This document shows, piece after piece, positions 1 through 5,229 of a stretch of 8,730 bases of DNA. A program made the position numbers and the translations under genes. The stretch is from DATFPQ01 sp035264765. Its GTDB lineage: Bacteria; Actinomycetota; Actinomycetes; Actinomycetales; Angustibacteraceae. The DNA lies in the NCBI GenBank assembly GCA_035264765.1, contig DATFPQ010000244.1, forward strand, positions 1 through 8,730. Direction: 5' to 3'. Positions within the stretch are counted from its first letter, which is position 1, and each line of letters starts with the position of its first letter. The notes below the pieces were generated by a model that was not told the DNA's origin, searched no databases, and saw only the letters and a list, made by a program, of their open reading frames with translations.

Positions 1-1
1 C

Positions 2-292
2 GCGGTCCTGATCGCCGGGGCTTCCGAGAACGCCACGGTGATCGAGGTCCGGGCGGCCGACCGGCCCGGGCTGCTGCACGCCCTCGGACGCGCCCTCGCC
101 GACCACGGCGTCGACGTCCGGTCCGCGCACGTCGCCACCCACGCCGGGCAGGCCGTCGACACCCTGTACCTCTCCGAGTCGACCGGTGGCGCGCTGGCCC
201 CGGCGCGGGTCGCGGGCGTCGTCGCCGCGCTGGTCGACGCCGGCGAGGTGCCGGGGCGGTCGACGCCACCGGGCCGGCCGGCGCGCCGCTGA
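2..292 (+). CDS. glnD: C-terminal end of [protein-PII] nucleotidyltransferase (GlnD), 5' truncated
   Basis: The reading frame is open from base 2 and gives the last 96 residues of a protein that starts before the window. From about residue 11 it reads as an ACT domain: a beta strand (ATVIEVRAADRPGLLHALG) with the typical D-R-P-G-L-L turn, then a helix and the strand pair VDVRSAHVATHAGQAVDTLYL. This is the usual C-terminal ACT domain of GlnD, which senses glutamine and controls nucleotidyl transfer to and removal from PII proteins (adenylylation of GlnK in actinobacteria). The catalytic nucleotidyltransferase and HD domains lie outside the window. The position directly before ffh on the same strand matches the amt-glnK-glnD-ffh order known from actinobacteria, which strengthens the call. 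The protein ends in a Pro/Arg-rich tail whose last codons lie inside a 47-bp tandem duplication. Confidence 0.86.
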   Translation, partial: AVLIAGASENATVIEVRAADRPGLLHALGRALADHGVDVRSAHVATHAGQAVDTLYLSESTGGALAPARVAGVVAALVDAGEVPGRSTPPGRPARR

Positions 293-372
293 CGGCGCTC
301 CACGGCACGCGTCGCTAGGGGCGGCCGGCGCGCCGCTGACGGCGCTCCAGGGCACGCGTCGCTCGGGGCGGC
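275..372. repeat. 47-bp tandem duplication spanning the glnD stop codon
   Basis: Bases 275-325 and 322-372 match with a period of 47 bp and only two differences (303 C versus 350 G; 317 A versus 364 C). The first copy carries the last codons and TGA of glnD; the second lies wholly downstream. Each copy contains a perfect hairpin: GCGCCG, loop CTGA, CGGCGC (283-298 and 330-345). In the first copy the loop contains the stop codon. With no T-run after either hairpin, an intrinsic terminator is only a weak possibility. Confidence 0.85.
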
Positions 373-388
373 GTCCCGAGCGGTCACG

Positions 389-394
389 TACCCT
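389..394 (+). promoter_or_regulatory. Possible -10 element for ffh
   Basis: TACCCT matches the actinobacterial TAnnnT -10 pattern and would give a start of transcription near 401, about 40 bases before the ffh GTG. No convincing TTGAC-like -35 lies at the right spacing. It is weak evidence on its own, but it sits in the only gap between glnD and ffh. Confidence 0.3.
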
Positions 395-440
395 AAGTGG
401 TCGTCGCCCATCCGTCCCCACCGGCTCGTGAGGTCGCTTC

Positions 441-2036
441 GTGTTCTCCACTCTGTCCGACCGCCTGTCCGCCACCTTCAAGAACCTGCGGGGCAAGGGA
501 CGGCTGTCCGAGGCGGACGTCGCCGCCACCGTCAAGGAGATCCGTACCGCCCTGCTCGAGGCGGACGTCGCGCTGCCGGTGGTCCGCAAGTTCACAGCGG
601 CGGTGCGCGAGCGAGCGCTCGGCGCCGAGGTCTCCGGTGCGCTCAACCCCGCGCAGCAGGTCGTCAAGATCGTCAACGACGAGCTGGTCGGCATCCTCGG
701 CGGCTCCACCCGGCGGGTCGCGTTCGCGAAGAACCCGCCGACCGTGATCATGCTCGCCGGTCTGCAGGGTTCCGGTAAGACCACGCTCGCGGGCAAGCTC
801 GCCCACTGGCTGCGCAGCGAGGGCCACACCCCCCTGCTCGTCGCCGCGGACTTGCAGCGGCCCAACGCGGTGACCCAGCTGCAGGTGGTGGGTGAGCGCG
901 CCGGCGTGCCGGTGTTCGCGCCGGAGCGCGGGAACCAGGGCCGCGAGCTCGAGCACGGCTCGGTCGGCGACCCGGTGCGCGTGGCGCGGGACGGCGTCGC
1001 CGAGGCACGGGCCCGCCATCACGACGTGGTCATCGTCGACACCGCCGGTCGACTCGGCATCGACGCCGAGCTGATGCAGCAGGCGGCCGACATCCGCGAG
1101 GCGATCGGCCCGGACGAGGTCCTCTTCGTGATCGACGCGATGATCGGCCAGGACGCCGTGAACACCGCCCAGGCCTTCCTCGACGGCGTCGACTTCACCG
1201 GCGTCGTCCTGACCAAGCTGGACGGCGACGCCCGCGGTGGTGCCGCGCTGTCGGTCGCGAGCATCACCGGTCGGCCGATCATGTTCGCCTCCACCGGCGA
1301 GAAGCTCGAGGACTTCGAGGTCTTCCACCCGGACCGGATGGCCTCGCGGATCCTCGACATGGGCGACGTCATGACGCTCATCGAGCAGGCCGAGAAGGCG
1401 TTCGACGCCGACCAGGCCCAGCAGATGGCCCGCAAGTTCGTCGAGGAGGAGGAGTTCACCTTCGACGACTTCCTGGCCCAGATGGCCGCGGTCAAGCAGA
1501 TGGGCTCGCTGAAGAAGATGCTCGGCATGATGCCGGGCATGGCGCAGATGCGCGACCAGCTCGACGCTCTCGACGAGCGCGAGTTCGACCGGGTCGAGGC
1601 CATGGTCAAGTCGATGACGCCGTACGAGCGCAAGCACCCCAAGATCATCAACGGCTCCCGGCGGGCCCGCATCGCCCGCGGCTCGGGCCGCACGGTTCAG
1701 GACGTCAACGAGCTGCTGCAGCGCCTCGCGGAGGCGCAGAAGATGATGAAGCAGATGCGTCGCGGGCTCGGCATGCCGGGCATGCCCGGCATGCCGGGGG
1801 CGGGTGGCCCGGGTCGCAAGGGCAAGGCCCAGCAGCGCAAGAAGGGCAAGAGCGGCAACCCGGCCAAGCGTGCGGAGCAGGAGCGCGCGGCCGGCCAGAA
1901 GGCCCTCGAGGCTCGCCGTAACGCCATGGGCGCGTCCTTCGGCGCCGGCGCCGGTGCAGGGGGACTGGACGCCCCCCAGGCGCCCCAGGAGCTCGGTGAG
2001 CTGCCCGCGGGCTTCGAGAAGTTCCTCGGTCGCTGA
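441..2036 (+). CDS. ffh: Signal recognition particle protein Ffh (SRP54 GTPase)
   Basis: The 531-residue protein is the GTPase of the signal recognition particle. With 4.5S RNA it binds signal sequences of nascent chains and hands ribosomes to FtsY at the membrane. The helical N domain covers about residues 1-95. The G domain follows with the P-loop GLQGSGKTT (107-115), motif AADLQRPNA (135-143), DTAGR (200-204) and TKLDGDARGG (258-267). The methionine-rich M domain is about 325-440 and includes the RNA-binding helix-turn-helix with SRRARIARGSG near 406-416. The tail (about 445-531) is rich in Gly, Lys, Ala and Met-Pro-Gly repeats, which accounts for a length above the roughly 450 residues of E. 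coli Ffh. The GTG start is supported by GAGG at 430-433, seven bases upstream, and by the N-terminus beginning directly with the conserved FSTLSDRLS. All GTPase motifs are intact. The segment after APERGN (about 164-172) is longer than in E. coli. Confidence 0.98.
   Translation: MFSTLSDRLSATFKNLRGKGRLSEADVAATVKEIRTALLEADVALPVVRKFTAAVRERALGAEVSGALNPAQQVVKIVNDELVGILGGSTRRVAFAKNPPTVIMLAGLQGSGKTTLAGKLAHWLRSEGHTPLLVAADLQRPNAVTQLQVVGERAGVPVFAPERGNQGRELEHGSVGDPVRVARDGVAEARARHHDVVIVDTAGRLGIDAELMQQAADIREAIGPDEVLFVIDAMIGQDAVNTAQAFLDGVDFTGVVLTKLDGDARGGAALSVASITGRPIMFASTGEKLEDFEVFHPDRMASRILDMGDVMTLIEQAEKAFDADQAQQMARKFVEEEEFTFDDFLAQMAAVKQMGSLKKMLGMMPGMAQMRDQLDALDEREFDRVEAMVKSMTPYERKHPKIINGSRRARIARGSGRTVQDVNELLQRLAEAQKMMKQMRRGLGMPGMPGMPGAGGPGRKGKAQQRKKGKSGNPAKRAEQERAAGQKALEARRNAMGASFGAGAGAGGLDAPQAPQELGELPAGFEKFLGR
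1773..1799 (+). repeat. Three 9-bp repeats coding for Met-Pro-Gly in Ffh
   Basis: Three near-identical 9-bp units (ATGCCGGGC, ATGCCCGGC, ATGCCGGGG) encode MPG-MPG-MPG just after the M domain of Ffh. Flexible MPG-rich tails are usual in Ffh of many bacteria, so this looks like ordinary low-complexity protein sequence. Confidence 0.7.
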
Positions 2037-2037
2037 G

Positions 2038-2052
2038 GGCTCGGCCGGAGCC
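2038..2052 (+). terminator. Small hairpin directly after ffh, possible weak terminator
   Basis: GGCTC (2038-2042) pairs perfectly with GAGCC (2048-2052) around a five-base loop, starting two bases after the ffh stop codon. No T-run follows, so termination is uncertain; in high-GC actinobacteria such stems can still end transcripts. Confidence 0.3.
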
Positions 2053-2085
2053 GTCGGGAAAGCCGTCGGGAAAGCCGTCGGGGAA
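2050..2085. repeat. 12-bp tandem repeat, three copies
   Basis: The unit GCCGTCGGGAAA occurs at 2050-2061 and 2062-2073. A third copy at 2074-2085 has one change (GCCGTCGGGGAA). It lies in the non-coding gap after ffh and overlaps the 3' arm of the small hairpin. No function is evident. Confidence 0.85.
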
Positions 2086-2136
2086 CCCACCGCTAAGCCA
2101 TCGTGCGCAGCGGGGGCTGTGCGGCCCCTGGGCAGG

Positions 2137-2142
2137 TAGCGT
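2137..2142 (+). promoter_or_regulatory. Possible -10 element upstream of the structured leader
   Basis: TAGCGT fits TAnnnT and would start transcription near 2149, just before the predicted RNA leader at 2167-2266. No clear -35 element is seen. The position is suggestive; the motif itself is common by chance. Confidence 0.25.
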
Positions 2143-2166
2143 TCCGGCAGTGGGCTCCAAGCGGGC

Positions 2167-2273
2167 CTCCAGCCGGAAAGGATTTAGGTCTCAAGGACCC
2201 GACGGGTCCGGCCGACAGTGCTTGTGCAAGGCACCGGGACGTACGGATGCGGCCCGGTCGCTGGAGAAGGAGG
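2167..2273 (+). ncRNA. Candidate structured, riboswitch-like leader RNA of the c-di-GMP gene group
   Basis: What is seen: a 7-bp closing stem CTCCAGC (2167-2173) with GCTGGAG (2260-2266) encloses three hairpins. One is GGACCC/GGGTCC (2195-2200 with 2204-2209). The second is GTGCTT with AAGGCAC (2218-2223 with 2228-2234, one bulged G, loop GTGC). The third is CGGG/CCCG (2235-2238 with 2253-2256). The closing stem ends immediately before a strong Shine-Dalgarno sequence AAGGAGG (2267-2273), four bases from an ATG at 2278. Two alternative pairings exist: CCTCC (2166-2170) can pair with the GGAGG of the Shine-Dalgarno, and GGTC (2187-2190) can pair with GACC (2196-2199), each excluding one stem above. 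This layout fits a cis-regulatory RNA controlling translation of the downstream group. I could not match it to the c-di-GMP-I consensus or to other riboswitch classes I know. The ligand is unknown, and the fold was found by eye. Confidence 0.5.
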
Positions 2274-2277
2274 AACC

Positions 2278-2361
2278 ATGCGCCATCCAGCAGCACACAG
2301 CACGCCCCACGGGTTCGCGATCAGCGCGGACATCGTGGTGGCCGGAACCAAGTGGGAGTGA
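2278..2361 (+). CDS. Micro-ORF 1, 27-residue peptide ending in AGTKWE
   Basis: An ATG lies four bases after the strongest Shine-Dalgarno sequence of the window (AAGGAGG, 2267-2273), at the end of the candidate RNA leader. It encodes a 27-residue peptide: a His- and Pro-containing N-terminal part (MRHPAAHSTPHG), a short apolar stretch (FAISADIVVAG) and the end TKWE. There is no obvious signal peptide or membrane span. Its last codons contain GGGAG (2354-2358), which can serve as ribosome binding site for the next small ORF, so the two are probably translationally coupled. It lies in the same frame as the downstream GGDEF-EAL gene but is separated from it by the TGA at 2359. It could be a leader peptide, a signalling peptide or an unknown small protein; I recognise no family. 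Confidence 0.55.
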   Translation: MRHPAAHSTPHGFAISADIVVAGTKWE

Positions 2362-2368
2362 GACCGCG

Positions 2369-2479
2369 ATGTTGATGGACAACAAGATCACCGGCATGCT
2401 GATCGGCAAGGTCGTGGCGAACGCTGGGACGATCGTGGCTGTGGCCGCGGTGGTTGGCGCCGGGAAGAAGTGGGGCTGA
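2369..2479 (+). CDS. Micro-ORF 2, 36-residue hydrophobic peptide ending in AGKKWG
   Basis: This ORF starts seven bases after micro-ORF 1 ends and overlaps the start of the GGDEF-EAL gene by 10 bases. The peptide has a polar start (MLMDNK), then about 26 mostly apolar residues (ITGMLIGKVVAN through AVAAVVGAG) with one internal Lys, and ends KKWG. That is enough for one membrane-inserted helix with a positively charged end, as in small membrane proteins or membrane-active peptides. The GGGAG at 2354-2358 is ten bases from the ATG; a second in-frame ATG at 2375 is possible and would give 34 residues. Its end resembles that of micro-ORF 1 (AG-T-KWE and AG-K-KWG). Coupling to the next gene is likely because that GTG start lies within its last codons. 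I recognise no family. Confidence 0.55.
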   Translation: MLMDNKITGMLIGKVVANAGTIVAVAAVVGAGKKWG

Positions 2480-4542
2480 TCCAGTCCCCGTCGAAGGCTC
2501 GCGCAGTCGCGCGGGCCTTCTTCGGCTTGGGCCCGTTCGTCTTCACGATCGTGGTTGCAGGCCTGACGGCCATCGTGGTCGTTCTCTCGCAGTCCCCCCT
2601 GGTGGGGCCGCTGCTGGAGAGCCCGGCGACGTACCTGCTGTTCACCGCGGCGCTCCTGGTCGGTGAGCTCGTCCCCATCCCGATCTCCCGGGGCGGCGGC
2701 GTCACCGACTACATCACGACCGGCACGACCTTCACCGTGGCGCTCACCATCACCGGCCCCCTGAGCTGGGCGGTCGGCGCGCAGGTGCTGGCGGTGCTGG
2801 TCGACGACCTGCGCAAGGGCCGACCCGCGCGCAAGGTCCTGTTCAACGCCGGCCAGTACACCCTGAGCGCGGTGGCCGCCCGGCTGGTGTGGTGCGCGCT
2901 GACCGGCCAGCCCGTGCTCGGTGGCCGGATGCCCTTCCAGCCCGACGACCTGTGGGCGGCCCTGATCGCCGGGGCGGTCTTCGTCGTCGTCAACCACTTC
3001 CTGGTCGGCGTGGCGGTGGCGCTGGAGGCCAGGCAGCCGCTGTTCAAGGTGATCGGCGAGGACCTGCAGTTCTCGGTGACGACGTCCGGCGTGCTGGTGG
3101 CCCTAGCCCCGCTGGCCGCGTTCCTGGTCGACGCCAGCCCGTACCTGCTCCTCCTGCTGCTGGTGCCGGTGGTGGCCGTCCACGCGAGCGCCGCGCAGGC
3201 GATGCGGCACGAGCGCGAGGCCCTCCATGACGGCCTCACCGGGCTGGCCAACCGCGAGCTGCTGCAGAGCCGGCTGAGCCGGCTGCTGAAGCAGGCGCAG
3301 GCCGAGGACGACCGCGGGCCGGGGCTGCTGCTCGCCGACCTGGACCACTTCAAGGACATCAACGACGGGCTCGGCCACCACGTCGGGGACGAGCTGCTCG
3401 TCGAGCTCGGCCGGCGGCTGCAGGCGTTCGGCGTCGACCTCGCCGCGCGGCTCGGTGGCGACGAGTTCGCCGTCATCTGCGAGGGCGGGCGCGAGGAGAT
3501 GGGCGAGCTCGCCGACCACGTGCTGGCCGCCCTGCAAGCCCCCGTGGACGTCCAGGGCCTGCGGCTCCAGGTCGGCGCCAGCGTGGGGCTCGTCGTGGCG
3601 CCCGACGACGGCGAGGACGTCGCGGTGCTGCTGAAGAACGCGGACATCGCGATGTACGAGGCCAAGCGCGACCGTGGCCGGGTCTGCTGGTACCGGCCGG
3701 ACCTCGACGTCAACTCGGTCGAGCGGCTGTCGCTGCTCACCGACCTGCGGGAGGCGCTCGACCACTCCCAGCTCTCCGTGGTCTTCCAGCCCCAGCTGGA
3801 GATCGACAGCGGCCGTGTCGTCGGCGCCGAGGCGCTCGTCCGCTGGCACCACCCCCAGCGCGGGATGGTCATGCCGGACCAGTTCATCGAGCTGGCCGAG
3901 AACAGCGGGCTGATCGGCCACGTGACGACGTACGTGCTGGAGCAGTCGCTCCTCACGCTGTCCCGGCTCGATCGACGCGGCTACCCGCTGCAGATGTCCG
4001 TGAACCTGTCCGCCCGCCACCTGTCCGACCTGTCGCTGCCGGGCCGGGTCGCGGACGCGCTAGCAGGGCACGGCGTGGAACCCGGTCGGCTGACCCTGGA
4101 GGTCACCGAGACCGGCATCCTCAGCGACCCGGTCCGCGTCGACGAGGTGATGCGCCAGCTGCGCGCGATGGGCGTCGGCATTGCCGTCGACGACTACGGC
4201 ACCGGCCACGCCTCGCTCAGCTACCTCAAGCGGCTGGCGGTTGACGAGCTGAAGATCGACCGCAGCTTCGTGACCGAGATGAACGCCAACCCGAGCGACC
4301 TGAAGATCGTTCGCTCCACCATCGCGCTCGGCCACGAGCTCGGGCTGCGGATCGTGGCCGAGGGCGTGGAGGACCAGGCGACGCTGGAGCAGCTCGCGCG
4401 GATCGGGTGCGACGTGGCGCAGGGCTGGCTGATCGGCCGCCCGGTGCCGGAGCGACAGCTGCTGGAACGGCTGACCCGCGATGCCGAGCGGTCCCGCCGG
4501 GCCGCATCGGGCCTGGTCGGCCCCACTACCGAGGAGACGTGA
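2470..4542 (+). CDS. Membrane-anchored GGDEF-EAL protein (c-di-GMP synthase/phosphodiesterase)
   Basis: The 690-residue protein should make and/or degrade the second messenger cyclic di-GMP at the membrane. Residues 1-240 contain about six to seven apolar segments (near 18-40, 53-72, 84-112, 128-146, 162-185, 203-240), a MASE-like sensor region that I cannot name more exactly. The GGDEF domain (about 250-410) has DGLTGLANR (254-262), the metal-binding DLDHFKDIND (290-299) and an intact GGDEF (329-333). The position of the inhibitory RxxD site reads FGVD, so product inhibition through this site is not expected. The EAL domain (about 425-675) keeps EALVR (454-458), N512, E544, the DD pair at 574-575, K595, E631 and QGWLIGRP, so phosphodiesterase activity is expected; the DDFGTG loop reads DDYGTG. 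The GTG start is the first possible start after an in-frame TGA at 2359. It has only a too-close GGGAAG, so translation probably depends on coupling with micro-ORF 2. Which activity dominates cannot be read from sequence. Confidence 0.95.
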   Translation: MGLIQSPSKARAVARAFFGLGPFVFTIVVAGLTAIVVVLSQSPLVGPLLESPATYLLFTAALLVGELVPIPISRGGGVTDYITTGTTFTVALTITGPLSWAVGAQVLAVLVDDLRKGRPARKVLFNAGQYTLSAVAARLVWCALTGQPVLGGRMPFQPDDLWAALIAGAVFVVVNHFLVGVAVALEARQPLFKVIGEDLQFSVTTSGVLVALAPLAAFLVDASPYLLLLLLVPVVAVHASAAQAMRHEREALHDGLTGLANRELLQSRLSRLLKQAQAEDDRGPGLLLADLDHFKDINDGLGHHVGDELLVELGRRLQAFGVDLAARLGGDEFAVICEGGREEMGELADHVLAALQAPVDVQGLRLQVGASVGLVVAPDDGEDVAVLLKNADIAMYEAKRDRGRVCWYRPDLDVNSVERLSLLTDLREALDHSQLSVVFQPQLEIDSGRVVGAEALVRWHHPQRGMVMPDQFIELAENSGLIGHVTTYVLEQSLLTLSRLDRRGYPLQMSVNLSARHLSDLSLPGRVADALAGHGVEPGRLTLEVTETGILSDPVRVDEVMRQLRAMGVGIAVDDYGTGHASLSYLKRLAVDELKIDRSFVTEMNANPSDLKIVRSTIALGHELGLRIVAEGVEDQATLEQLARIGCDVAQGWLIGRPVPERQLLERLTRDAERSRRAASGLVGPTTEET

Positions 4543-4543
4543 C

Positions 4544-5188
4544 GTGCTGGTCATCGCAGGCTGCCTGGCGGCCCTGCTCTTTCCCCTGCTCCTGGGCCGC
4601 GGACTGCGCGACCTGCTCCGCATCCAACTGCGCGCGTTGTCGCTGGTCTGGGCGGCGCTGCTGACTCAGGTGGTCGTCGTCGAGGTCCCGATGCCGCACA
4701 GCCTCGCGGTCGTGACGCACCTGGCCAGCTACCTGCTGGCGGCCGCCTTCCTGTGGCTGAACCGCGCGCTGCGCGGTCTGCCCCTCGTCGCGCTCGGCGC
4801 CGCCTGCAACGGCGTCACGATCGCGCTCAACGGCGGCACGCTTCCGGCGTCCGCGCAGGCGGTGCGGCGCGCCGGCATCTCGGCGGAGGACGAGTTCCTC
4901 AACTCCGCGGTGCTTCCCGACCCGGTGCTGCCCTGGCTCGGGGACGTGTTCGCCTGGCCGGAGCCGCTGCCGCTGGCCAACGTCTTCAGCCTCGGTGACG
5001 TCGTCATCGTGGCGGGCGTTGGGCTGGTCTCGTGGCGCGTGAGCCGGCCGCGCGGCGGTCGGTCCCTCGGCGGTAGGTCCCTCGGCGGTCGGTCCCTCGG
5101 CGGGGACTCCTCCAGTCCGGCGTCCGTGGGGGTGGAGCCGGTGGCTGCGCAGCCGCCGGTGGCGCTCACGGACGGCGCGTCCCGGTAG
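4544..5188 (+). CDS. DUF5317-like membrane protein
   Basis: The 214-residue protein starts with a GTG one base after the GGDEF-EAL stop codon, seven bases after GAGGAG (4531-4536), so it is almost certainly in the same operon. It has apolar segments near residues 2-19, 29-48, 53-73 and 79-96. A conserved-looking stretch follows, NGGTLPASAQAVRRAG (96-111), then WLGDVFAWPEPLPLANVFSLGD (131-152), which may sit in or at the membrane, and a final apolar segment to about 165. The NGG-MPAS and LGD-F...LP-ANVFS-GD pattern is what I recall of DUF5317, a family of unknown function. The C-terminal 45 residues are low complexity and include three GGRSL repeats encoded by a 15-bp tandem repeat; they probably lie in the cytoplasm and are disordered. 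A longer frame opens upstream inside the GGDEF-EAL gene, but that extension lacks a ribosome binding site and reads as shadow sequence. A link to c-di-GMP signalling is inferred from gene position only. Confidence 0.78.
   Translation: MLVIAGCLAALLFPLLLGRGLRDLLRIQLRALSLVWAALLTQVVVVEVPMPHSLAVVTHLASYLLAAAFLWLNRALRGLPLVALGAACNGVTIALNGGTLPASAQAVRRAGISAEDEFLNSAVLPDPVLPWLGDVFAWPEPLPLANVFSLGDVVIVAGVGLVSWRVSRPRGGRSLGGRSLGGRSLGGDSSSPASVGVEPVAAQPPVALTDGASR
5053..5103. repeat. 15-bp tandem repeat in the tail of the DUF5317-like gene
   Basis: The unit CGGCGGTCGGTCCCT occurs at 5053-5067, 5068-5082 (one change) and 5083-5097, followed by six bases of a fourth copy. Its length is a multiple of three, so copy-number changes would keep the reading frame and only alter the number of GGRSL units in the protein tail. 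Confidence 0.9.
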
Positions 5189-5204
5189 CGACGCGGGTCG
5201 CTGG

Positions 5205-5226
5205 CCGGCGTCTCTAGAGCCGCCGG
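5205..5226. terminator. Hairpin between convergent genes, possible bidirectional terminator
   Basis: CCGGCG (5205-5210) pairs with CGCCGG (5221-5226); the loop TCTCTAGAGC has a short inner pairing. A second small hairpin, GCGAC/GTCGC, lies at 5188-5201. The 41-base gap separates two genes that face each other, where terminators for both are expected. There is no T-run, so the call rests on the stem and the position. Confidence 0.45.
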
Positions 5227-5229
5227 GGC

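Noticed and set aside
393..2090. 565-residue open frame on the minus strand, antisense to ffh
   Set aside because: It is the codon-position shadow of the GC-rich ffh gene: Leu/Arg/His/Asp-rich, with no domain pattern, and it covers a gene with every Ffh motif intact.
2082..2104. GGAAC ... CGT, resembling an ECF sigma factor promoter
   Set aside because: The GGAAC is part of the third copy of a 12-bp tandem repeat and the downstream element is incomplete; chance is the simpler explanation.
2167..2266. Assignment of the leader as a known c-di-GMP-I riboswitch
   Set aside because: The characteristic conserved segments of that class (such as CACAGGGCAAACC and GGACGCAAAGCC) are not present, so I kept it as unclassified.
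2037..2277. tRNA gene or the SRP 4.5S RNA gene near ffh
   Set aside because: No cloverleaf, CCA end or T-arm consensus, and no GGAA-type SRP RNA hairpin with its conserved internal loops could be found.
2150..2479. A longer 109-residue version of micro-ORF 2 starting at 2150
   Set aside because: The extension runs through the structured leader, has no ribosome binding site at 2150 and reads as Arg/Ser-rich noise; the start at 2369 is better supported.
5053..5103. CRISPR-like array
   Set aside because: The 15-bp units are directly adjacent without spacers and encode an in-frame GGRSL protein repeat.
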